A stretch of DNA of 40,687 bases. Source: a virus. This document shows, piece by piece, positions 24,369 to 30,862 of the stretch. Both the position numbers and the translations under genes were made by a program. The stretch covers positions 1-40,687 of IMG/VR virus record IMGVR_UViG_3300032246_002280, one strand, 5' to 3'. Each line of letters starts with the position of its first letter. Position 1 is the stretch's first letter. The notes beneath the pieces are model-generated. The model did not search any database. It was not told the origin of the DNA and was given only the letters and a program-made list of their open reading frames with translations.

Positions 24369-24914
24369 ATGATATCATTTTATAAACCAAATAGTAAGAA
24401 TACAGGTACAGCCTGTAGTTTTAGCGTAAATTCAAAAGATAATTCAGTATGGGGATCATTAATCAAGCAAAGCTCTTGGAATGACGCCAAAAAGATTGGA
24501 TCTTTTTCGGAAAATCAAAATAATCCAAGTAAAAGTGTTAAAGTTAAATTTTCCTTAACAGAAGCAGCTGGACTTCTTGATGCTTTAGAAAGAAATACGG
24601 AATTTTCAGCATATCATACTTCTGAAAAACAAATTACAAAAATTAAATTAGCTCCTTATATAAGGGATGAAAAACAAGTAGGTTTTTCATATAGCGTCAA
24701 CAAAGAAGATAAACAAAATGTAGAGAATAAACAATCCTATTTGATTGGTTTTTATTTTAATGAAGCCAGATTATTAAAAGAATTTTTGACTTATTCTTTG
24801 AATTCTGTTTTTGAGGCACAAAGAATTGAAGCTATAAAGAAAGTTAAAAATTCAACAAAAGAAACCAAAGAAGTTAGCTCGACTAATCAAGAAGAAGATA
24901 GCGAACTCTGGTAA
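24369..24914 (+). CDS. Probable ssDNA-binding protein (Whirly-like)
   Basis: A 181-residue protein. The opening FYKPNSKNTGTACSFSVN with VWGSLIKQSSWNDAKK, then VKVKFSLTEAAGLLDALERN and FSAYHTSEKQITKIKLAPY with GFSYSVNKED, gives two beta-sheet repeats followed by a helix, the plan of Whirly/PUR-like ssDNA-binding domains found in phages. The protein ends in a lysine-rich linker and an acidic, aromatic tip (NQEEDSELW), as bacterial and phage SSBs do for partner recruitment. Position after the polymerase and its own strong promoter suit an abundant replication protein. No OB-fold SSB occurs in the window. Fold assignment is from pattern memory. Confidence 0.5.
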   Translation: MISFYKPNSKNTGTACSFSVNSKDNSVWGSLIKQSSWNDAKKIGSFSENQNNPSKSVKVKFSLTEAAGLLDALERNTEFSAYHTSEKQITKIKLAPYIRDEKQVGFSYSVNKEDKQNVENKQSYLIGFYFNEARLLKEFLTYSLNSVFEAQRIEAIKKVKNSTKETKEVSSTNQEEDSELW

Positions 24915-26830
24915 TGGAAAGAAAAAAGAAAGTTCTAATACAAACAGATTTTGCCTTAGCTAAAACAGGCTTTGGTAGAAATGCTAGAACTTTACTTAAA
25001 TATTTATATTCTACAAATAAATATGATTTAGTCCATTATTGCTGTGGGATGACTTATGATCATCCAGATTTTAAAAAGACTCCTTGGAAATCAGTTGGTT
25101 CACTACCTAATACTCAACAAGAACTAGATCAATTAAATAAAGATCCAAATTTAGCTAGAATGGCTAGTTATGGAGCACATTATTTAGATCGAGTGATTAA
25201 TGATGAAAAACCAGACGTATATTTTGCTGTACAAGATATATGGGGAGTAGATTTTGCTATTGAAAAGCCTTGGTTTAATAAAATTGCATCGGTAATTTGG
25301 ACCACATTAGATTCTCTTCCTATTCTTCAATCCGCTATAACTAATGCTCCAAAAATTAAGAACTATTGGATTTGGAGTAATTTCGCAACAAAAGCTCTTC
25401 ATAAACTTGGATATAGCCACGTAAAAACTGTTCATGGTTCTTTAGAAGATAAAGATTTTTATCGTTTATCAGATTTTGATAGAAATCAACTGAGAAAAAA
25501 ATATAATCTTGCTCAAGATGCTTTTATTATTGGATTCGTATTTAGAAATCAATTAAGAAAAAGTGTTCCTAATTTGCTTCAAGGATATGCGCTATGGAAA
25601 AAGAATAATCCTCAAATTAAAAATACATATTTATTGCTTCATACACATTGGGCAGAAGGATGGAATATCCACAAACTAGCCGCAGAAGCTGGAGTAAATC
25701 AAAATGAAATATTAACAACTTATATATGTAAAAGCTGTGGAAATTATGAAATTAAAAATTTTACTGGACAAGATTTAGATTGTAAATTTTGCGGATCAAA
25801 GAAAACTCAAACTACAACAAATGTTAATATTGGAGTAACAGAATCTCAATTAAATGAAATTTATAACTTAATGGATGTTTATTGTCATCCATTTACTAGC
25901 GGTGGACAAGAGATTCCAATTCAAGAAGCGAAATTAACAGAGCTAATTACATTAGTCACAAATTATTCTTGTGGAGAAGAGATGTGCGAGCCAGAAGCTA
26001 ATTCATTACCATTAGATTGGATAGAGTATAGAGAGCATGGAACTGAATTTATTAAAGCTTCAACTCTTCCAGAATCAATAGCAAAACAATTAAATATAAT
26101 ACATAAAATGCCAATTCCTCAAAGAAAAGAAATTGGTAAAAAAGCTAGAGAATGGACTATTAAAAATTTTGGAATTATTAATGTTGGAAAAACTATAGAA
26201 AATTTTATTGATAATCAAAAATTAATTGATTGGGATCAAATAAAAGAAAATCCCGAAGATAAAAAAGATCCTTATTTTCAAATTCCCAATATAACAGATG
26301 ATGCAGAATGGTTGATCTTTATGTATCATAATATATTAAAAATGAAAAATGTTGATCGTAATGATTCTGGACATCAATACTGGATTAGTGAATTAAAAAA
26401 AGGAGCAAAAAGGCAAGACATTGAAAATTATTTTAGAAATGTAGCTTTAAAAGAAAGCGAAGATAAAAAACAAGTCAAATTTGAAGATTTACTCGACCAA
26501 AATGATAAAGGTAGGGTAGTATATGTTATGCCAGAAAGTGCTGGAGACATTTTCTTAAGTACTGCATTATTTAAATCTATTAAAAATAGATATCCAGATT
26601 ATAGTTTATATGTTGCCACTAAACCTCAATATAAGGATATTTTAGATGGTAATCCATATGTCCATAGATGGATAGAATATAATCCAATTATGGATAATTT
26701 AATTTGGTTAGAAGGAAATAATCAACATGATGGATACTTTGATATCGCTTATTTACCCTATACATGCACCCAAAGAAATTTAAATTATCTACATAACGGC
26801 TTAGATAAAATAGAATTTCAATTAAGTTAA
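24914..26830 (+). CDS. Multidomain glycosyltransferase: GT4 with zinc-ribbon insert, DUF4214-like, GT9 N-half
   Basis: A 638-residue protein. Residues 1 to about 430 form a GT4-like GT-B enzyme (LIQTDFALAKTGFGRNARTL; later DVYCHPFTSGGQEIPIQEAKLT, the nucleotide-sugar site). Inside its second Rossmann domain sits a zinc-ribbon: Cys272-x2-Cys275 and Cys290-x2-Cys293. Near residue 480, VDRNDSGHQYWISELKKGAK resembles a DUF4214 repeat. From about 534, GRVVYVMPESAGDIFLSTAL and the following YPDYSLYVATKPQYKDIL are the N-terminal half of a heptosyltransferase-like GT9 domain. The GT9 C-half is in the next gene. It starts by TAATG overlap with the SSB-like gene. Its acceptor is unknown. Confidence 0.72.
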   Translation: MERKKKVLIQTDFALAKTGFGRNARTLLKYLYSTNKYDLVHYCCGMTYDHPDFKKTPWKSVGSLPNTQQELDQLNKDPNLARMASYGAHYLDRVINDEKPDVYFAVQDIWGVDFAIEKPWFNKIASVIWTTLDSLPILQSAITNAPKIKNYWIWSNFATKALHKLGYSHVKTVHGSLEDKDFYRLSDFDRNQLRKKYNLAQDAFIIGFVFRNQLRKSVPNLLQGYALWKKNNPQIKNTYLLLHTHWAEGWNIHKLAAEAGVNQNEILTTYICKSCGNYEIKNFTGQDLDCKFCGSKKTQTTTNVNIGVTESQLNEIYNLMDVYCHPFTSGGQEIPIQEAKLTELITLVTNYSCGEEMCEPEANSLPLDWIEYREHGTEFIKASTLPESIAKQLNIIHKMPIPQRKEIGKKAREWTIKNFGIINVGKTIENFIDNQKLIDWDQIKENPEDKKDPYFQIPNITDDAEWLIFMYHNILKMKNVDRNDSGHQYWISELKKGAKRQDIENYFRNVALKESEDKKQVKFEDLLDQNDKGRVVYVMPESAGDIFLSTALFKSIKNRYPDYSLYVATKPQYKDILDGNPYVHRWIEYNPIMDNLIWLEGNNQHDGYFDIAYLPYTCTQRNLNYLHNGLDKIEFQLS

Positions 26831-26832
26831 TA

Positions 26833-26838
26833 TATCAT
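26833..26838 (+). promoter_or_regulatory. -10-like box before the GT9 C-half gene
   Basis: TATCAT ends 6 nt before the ATG at 26845, the same hexamer and spacing as the promoters at 16128 and 28011. No convincing -35 is seen, so it may be chance. Confidence 0.25.
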
Positions 26839-26844
26839 AAATAA

Positions 26845-27996
26845 ATGAGACTTCTTGATACATACGCAACAAATACTGGTTCAAAAATTGATAAACCTTT
26901 TATTTATACTAAATTTTTTCCATTACCTTTAGATAGATATATAACACTTCAATCTCAAACTCCATACGATTCAAGAAACTATTCTTATTGGCAAGAAGTC
27001 ATAGATATAATCGCTCCATATTTATCTAAAGAAAAAATACATCTTGTTCAAGTTGGAACTAAAGATGAAAGGCCATTAAATGGAGCTATTAATTTATTAG
27101 GTCAAACTAATATAAATCAATTAGCGTATGTAATAGAAAATTCTACTTTACATTTTGGAGCAGATAGTCTTTGCGTTCATTTAGCTTCATATTTTGATAA
27201 ACCCATAGTTTCAATTTATAGTATAAGTAATCCAAATGTAGCTGGTCCACATTTTGGAGATAAAAATAAACATATTTTATTAAAAGGATACGAAAGAATA
27301 GGAAATAAAAAACCATCTTACTCTCAAGTAGAATCACCAAAATCTATTGATACAATTAAACCAGAAGAAATTGGCAAATCAATTTTACAACTTTTAGATA
27401 TAAAATATAATGATATACCAGAGACTATATTTTTTGGAACAGACTTTAATGTTAAAAGTTTTGAGATTATTCCAGATGAAATTTTAGACCCAAATTCAAT
27501 ACCAGTAGAAAATCCAATTATAAGAATGGATTACAGTTTCAATGAAAAAGCTTTAGAAGTTATAATCTCTACAAAGAAAAGTATAGTATTTACAAATAAA
27601 CCAATTAAAAAAGATATTATTGAAAAATATAAACATAATATCAATCAATTAATTTATATAATTGAAGAAGATAACAGCGTTGATTTTGTTAAATTGCTAA
27701 AGAATAACTCAATAAATTATGTGCTTTTATCATTTTTACCAGAAGAAATTTTAAATAATTTTAAATTAGATTATATGGATTATAATTTAATTGTTAATAG
27801 GAAACATAAAACTAAAGAAGAAACAAAAATACAAGACGCTAATAATCTTTATTATAAATCTTGCAGAACATTATTTTCATCAAAAGGTAAATTTATGTCC
27901 AGATACGACTGGGTTAACGGTAATGGTAGTAAAGTAGTAGATCATCCAGATTTTTGGAAAGAAGCCGATAATTTTTATATTTTTAAGTTGACTTAA
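26845..27996 (+). CDS. GT9 (heptosyltransferase-like) C-terminal half plus unknown domain
   Basis: A 383-residue protein. Its first 190 residues are the nucleotide-sugar-binding half of a GT9 glycosyltransferase: a strand-helix lead-in (KIHLVQVGTKDERPLNGAINLLG), then LAYVIENSTLHFGADSLCVH and LASYFDKPIVSIYSISNPNVAGPHFG, matching the family's 'ali..a.l.ig.DSgp.HlAaa.g.P.v.lfG.t.p....P'. The N-half is at the end of the previous gene, in another frame, 14 nt away. The remaining 190 residues (ETIFFGTDFNVKSFEIIPDE to the end) are not recognised. The split falls at the link between the two GT9 lobes, so both may fold and associate. Confidence 0.65.
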   Translation: MRLLDTYATNTGSKIDKPFIYTKFFPLPLDRYITLQSQTPYDSRNYSYWQEVIDIIAPYLSKEKIHLVQVGTKDERPLNGAINLLGQTNINQLAYVIENSTLHFGADSLCVHLASYFDKPIVSIYSISNPNVAGPHFGDKNKHILLKGYERIGNKKPSYSQVESPKSIDTIKPEEIGKSILQLLDIKYNDIPETIFFGTDFNVKSFEIIPDEILDPNSIPVENPIIRMDYSFNEKALEVIISTKKSIVFTNKPIKKDIIEKYKHNINQLIYIIEEDNSVDFVKLLKNNSINYVLLSFLPEEILNNFKLDYMDYNLIVNRKHKTKEETKIQDANNLYYKSCRTLFSSKGKFMSRYDWVNGNGSKVVDHPDFWKEADNFYIFKLT

Positions 27997-28016
27997 AATA
28001 TAATTTACAGTATCAT
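27988..28016 (+). promoter_or_regulatory. Strong promoter of the annealing-protein-like gene, predicted leaderless
   Basis: TTGACT (27988-27993), exactly 17 bp, TATCAT (28011-28016), then 6 nt to ATG at 28023. The -35 abuts the TAA stop of the upstream gene. Confidence 0.65.
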
Positions 28017-28022
28017 TCTTAA

Positions 28023-28835
28023 ATGAGTCCAAAAATAAAATCAGAAGAAAATACAATTTCAATTGGTAGTTCAGAACTATTTGAACCAGTAACAGTAGTT
28101 GTTTCAGAGAGTAAATCAATATCTCCTCAAGTAATTCCTCCAAATATAATAACAAGAAATCAATATGGACTTATCGAAGATAAAACTCTTAATTATATAT
28201 TTAATGATGATGGAACTATTAATTGGCGCAAAATGGTTAAAACTGAACATCTTGTCCCTAATAGACAAAAAACCCAGGAAATAGATGTTTCAAAACTTCA
28301 AGATAAAGATCTTCTTATACTTTTAGGTGGAATTAAAGAGTTGGCTCAAATCAGAGGCTATACTAGTGTTGAATATAAAGTGGTTGCAGCTTCTGAAAGT
28401 TATTTTGCAACAAGCTGCAAGATTACTTGGCTTCCAAATTATGAAACTGGCGGAAGAGAAGTAGTTTTTGAATCTCTTGCTGATGCAACTGTAAATAATA
28501 CAAAAAGTTTCGCTAGATTCTTTTTAGCTGCAATTGCTGAGAATAGAGCGTTTGTTCGTTGTGTACGTAATTTCTTAAAGATTAACATTGTCTCTCAAGA
28601 AGAACTTGGAGATGCAAAACTTCTTGATGATTCCTCATCTGTAAATGAAAATCCAACATCTCCTCAATCATTACTTGATAAAGTTATGAAAGAAAAAAAT
28701 ATTAATTTTGATACCCTCAAGAAAAGGCTTATTAAAGAAAAATTTGAAAACGCAGAAAATCTTAATTCAATTGCTGATATATCAAAAGTAAAAATATTTG
28801 AATTAATTGATAGATTAAAAAAAGTAAAAGATTAA
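28023..28835 (+). CDS. Probable single-strand annealing / recombination protein
   Basis: A 270-residue protein of uncertain family. The core DKDLLILLGGIKELAQIRGY, then TSVEYKVVAASESYFATSCKITWL and FARFFLAAIAENRAFVRCVRNFLKINIVSQEELGD, resembles the Rad52-superfamily annealing proteins of phages: beta strands followed by a helix rich in 'A..A..RA..Ra.r..l.i...sqeElg'. After a Ser/Asn linker, a small C-terminal domain (MKEKNINFDTLKKRLIKEKF ... IADISKVKIFELIDRLKK) resembles the helical tail found on many recombination proteins. It has its own strong promoter and ends head-on with a minus-strand gene. A different ssDNA-binding role is possible. Confidence 0.45.
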   Translation: MSPKIKSEENTISIGSSELFEPVTVVVSESKSISPQVIPPNIITRNQYGLIEDKTLNYIFNDDGTINWRKMVKTEHLVPNRQKTQEIDVSKLQDKDLLILLGGIKELAQIRGYTSVEYKVVAASESYFATSCKITWLPNYETGGREVVFESLADATVNNTKSFARFFLAAIAENRAFVRCVRNFLKINIVSQEELGDAKLLDDSSSVNENPTSPQSLLDKVMKEKNINFDTLKKRLIKEKFENAENLNSIADISKVKIFELIDRLKKVKD

Positions 28836-28843
28836 TAATCTTT
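28827..28843. terminator. Possible bidirectional terminator at a convergent junction
   Basis: A 7 bp inverted repeat, AAAGATT / AATCTTT with a 3 nt loop, spans the overlapping stop codons of the two convergent genes. On the minus strand it is followed by a T-rich run; on the + strand by a mixed AT run. Only one G-C pair is in the stem, so it is weak. Confidence 0.3.
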
Positions 28844-29128
28844 ATATTTAATTAATTGATTTCTAACAAAATAAAGATTAATAAAAAATCCACAAAAAGC
28901 ACTAAATATATTGCTCAAATAAGGATAAGTTAATCCATAAAATGGATTAATAAAAAAACTTATAAATAAAGATATCCAAAAACTAGAACATTCATGACAA
29001 AGTAATAGTCGATTTATATATGGTATTCTTGCTATTAAATTTCTAAATGGTCTAGTTATTTCAGTATCACTCCAAGCAAAACAAACTCCTAAGCAGACAA
29101 ATAGATAAATAAAAAAATAATAAAACAT
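28832..29128 (-). CDS. Small membrane protein, DUF1360-like
   Basis: A 98-residue hydrophobic protein with about three membrane spans: FYYFFIYLFVCLGVCFAW at the N-terminus, LCHECSSFWISLFISFFI in the middle, and IFSAFCGFFINLYFV near the end. The C-x2-C-x3-W motif directly before the second span resembles DUF1360-type phage and bacterial membrane proteins ('CpwCv..W.s'), whose role is unknown. It would sit in the host inner membrane. It is the last of three minus-strand genes, 7 nt after its upstream neighbour, and its TAA shares the TTAA with the convergent + gene's stop. It is not an obvious holin: no charged tail, and the Cys pair is unusual. Confidence 0.5.
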   Translation of the reverse strand: MFYYFFIYLFVCLGVCFAWSDTEITRPFRNLIARIPYINRLLLCHECSSFWISLFISFFINPFYGLTYPYLSNIFSAFCGFFINLYFVRNQLIKYKDY

Positions 29129-29135
29129 TTTTTAA

Positions 29136-29417
29136 TTATTTAATTCGTGAATTCAAAAAATTCTCAAGATTAATTAACATTTTCTTCGTTGTTTCATCAT
29201 TAAAAAGATTATTAAAGTAATCAGTTTCTGCATCATATTTAGATATTAAATACGATATAACTTTTTTAACACATGGACAATTTACACTACGCTTTGCTAC
29301 AGTTAGATCAGCTAAAATTTCTGGAAATTTATCTTTTAGAGAATTAAAAATTTTAGGATTTTGCAATATACCATTTAAATATAAATTAGAACTAATATAT
29401 TTTTTAAATTCTGACAT
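29136..29417 (-). CDS. Hypothetical small helical protein
   Basis: A 93-residue mainly helical protein (MSEFKKYISSNLYLNGILQN...). The only distinctive feature is VNCPCVKKVISYLISKY, a C-x-C pair at the start of a helix, which might bind metal or pair with the Cys motif of the membrane protein encoded next. No family recognised. It has its own consensus-like promoter in the 40 bp gap upstream, which supports it being real. Confidence 0.55.
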   Translation of the reverse strand: MSEFKKYISSNLYLNGILQNPKIFNSLKDKFPEILADLTVAKRSVNCPCVKKVISYLISKYDAETDYFNNLFNDETTKKMLINLENFLNSRIK

Positions 29418-29424
29418 ATATAGA

Positions 29425-29453
29425 ATTATATATTATTTACAGTATTATTTCAA
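29425..29453 (-). promoter_or_regulatory. Promoter of the two small minus-strand genes, predicted leaderless
   Basis: On the minus strand: TTGAAA (29453-29448), exactly 17 bp, TATAAT (29430-29425), then 7 nt to the ATG at 29417. It starts 4 nt after the stop of the upstream minus-strand gene, so the gap is filled by the promoter. Confidence 0.6.
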
Positions 29454-29457
29454 TATT

Positions 29458-30267
29458 TTATCTTTCACCACTTAATATATATGTTTGAAAAGCTAGATTT
29501 AATTTGGCATCATCAGAAATACTATAATTTAATTGAGTTTGATTATTTATTAAATTAGATAAATTTAAAGATAATAATGATTGATTTGTATTATATTTTC
29601 GGAAAGAAATATTTAAATTTCTTTGAGTTATGCCATTTAATATATTAGTTACTTTTTCTTGATTATAATTACTCATAGAAAATTGAAAGTTTAAAGATAC
29701 AGATATTGGATATTTTATAATAACATTATCTGGAAGATAATTTCCAACAGTATAAACTGCTTGTCTTGGAATATCTATATTTAATTGAAAATTTTGTAAT
29801 CTATTTTCATTAGCTTCTTTTAAGTTTAAATCAACATAACAATTATCTGCTACATTAAAATTATTTAAAATTTTTGGAGTATAGTTGAATACTCCTGATC
29901 GATTTCCTAATTCTCCTAAAATCAAATTTTTTACGCTAACAATTGGATACTCACCAAAAGAATAGGATATACTATAATTCGTTAAATATCCACTAGAAAA
30001 CGTAAAATAATTATTACCATATTCAACTTTACCGCTAAATGGTCTAGATCCAGTATAACTTATAAAGTTATCATTAGAACTTAATATATAATTTAAATCA
30101 AGATTAGCAACAACTGGACTAGTTACCAAGTAATTTATATTAGGGTCATTTATAGCTAAAGATGGGTTAATATTATTATTATAATTAATATCTAAACTCT
30201 GCACACCAGATACCAAAGAATCATTTAGATAAAAGTTTTGATTTTCTATAGAATATACATTAAACAT
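29458..30267 (-). CDS. Probable phage structural (tail-tube-like) protein
   Basis: A 269-residue, Asn/Ser/Tyr-rich, beta-strand-dominated protein without signal peptide or membrane span. The opening YSIENQNFYLNDSLVSGVQS and the later VVANLDLNYILSSND, then FSSGYLTNYSISYSFGEYPI, have the 'lnG..i.gVqs..i.y ... a.lsl.Yll..d ... ftG ... GylTsysvs...' pattern seen in tail-tube-type structural proteins. I infer a virion role from this and from its position next to the tail-tip operon, which it faces divergently. It could be the tube protein itself or a minor tail component. There is no second candidate tube gene in the window. Confidence 0.45.
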   Translation of the reverse strand: MFNVYSIENQNFYLNDSLVSGVQSLDINYNNNINPSLAINDPNINYLVTSPVVANLDLNYILSSNDNFISYTGSRPFSGKVEYGNNYFTFSSGYLTNYSISYSFGEYPIVSVKNLILGELGNRSGVFNYTPKILNNFNVADNCYVDLNLKEANENRLQNFQLNIDIPRQAVYTVGNYLPDNVIIKYPISVSLNFQFSMSNYNQEKVTNILNGITQRNLNISFRKYNTNQSLLSLNLSNLINNQTQLNYSISDDAKLNLAFQTYILSGER

Positions 30268-30318
30268 TAACTATAATTACACTACTTTTAAGTGTAAAAT
30301 ATAGGAGGTAAAAGGTAT
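30268..30318. promoter_or_regulatory. Divergent control region with palindrome and strong Shine-Dalgarno
   Basis: Only 51 bp separate the minus-strand structural gene and the + strand tail-tip operon. It holds TATAAT on the + strand (30272-30277), overlapping a minus -10-like TAATTA that ends 6 nt before the minus ATG. A 7 bp inverted repeat TTACACT / AGTGTAA (30277-30283, 30291-30297) follows, then a second + strand TAAAAT (30295-30300). AGGAGG (30303-30308), 10 nt before ATG 30319, is the best ribosome-binding site in the window. No -35 boxes are evident, suggesting activator control. Confidence 0.5.
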
Positions 30319-30861
30319 ATGGCTAGCATTTACGATATAGTTCCTAATTGGAGCGCTGTAAGTACTTACAATAAGTACAATATAGTCTTAGGATCGGATA
30401 ATAGATATTATTATTCTGTAATAGATTCAAATATAAATCAAAATCCTACGGATATTAATAATTTACAAATTGAATGGGATGGGTATATACTTATAAATGG
30501 TAATTTAACGCCCAATTTCTTTTGGAAACCTTCTTATAATATTGAAGCAATTTCTAAACCAAGAGTTAAAATAAACCAATTTGGAAATGGTTATCAACAA
30601 AGAATATCTGATGGAATAAATATTAATTTAATTGAATTCAATATAATTTTTGAAAATAGATCAGAACTAGAAACCGTTTCAATACTTCATTTTTTACAAC
30701 AAATGAGTACAAAACAAAGTTTTATATATAATATGCCAACGATCTACTCAAAATCAAATTCTAATTTAACTACGATGTTTATTTGTCCAGAATGGAACGC
30801 AAGTTTTGTTTCTTATAATAATTATTCCATAAAAGCTAATTTCACAGAAGTTCCAAAATAA
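30319..30861 (+). CDS. Minor tail protein, lambda gpM-like, with N-terminal carbohydrate-binding-like module
   Basis: A 180-residue protein. Residues about 70-180 are the lambda M family: KPRVKINQFGNGYQQRISDG then ININLIEFNIIFENRSE, with 'FLqqm....sF.y..P' after it, matching the conserved 'FGdGYeqr...Gin.....w.l.f'. The first 60 residues are extra: VPNWSAVSTYNKYNIVLGSD, NRYYYSVIDSNINQNPTD and EWDGY follow the 'W....Y..gd.v...g.yY.s..dnn...P.....W' pattern of small chitin-binding-type beta modules. gpM joins the tail tip to the tube or tape-measure complex. It is the first gene of the M-L-K-I-J operon, with a strong AGGAGG site. The M assignment is firm; the module is inferred. Confidence 0.85.
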   Translation: MASIYDIVPNWSAVSTYNKYNIVLGSDNRYYYSVIDSNINQNPTDINNLQIEWDGYILINGNLTPNFFWKPSYNIEAISKPRVKINQFGNGYQQRISDGININLIEFNIIFENRSELETVSILHFLQQMSTKQSFIYNMPTIYSKSNSNLTTMFICPEWNASFVSYNNYSIKANFTEVPK

Positions 30862-30862
30862 T

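Noticed and set aside
26800-26860. A frameshift sequencing error breaking one GT4-GT9 gene
   Set aside because: Not fully excluded, but the second gene has its own ATG with a -10-like box at the usual 6 nt spacing, and the break falls at a domain boundary. I annotated two genes and flagged the split.
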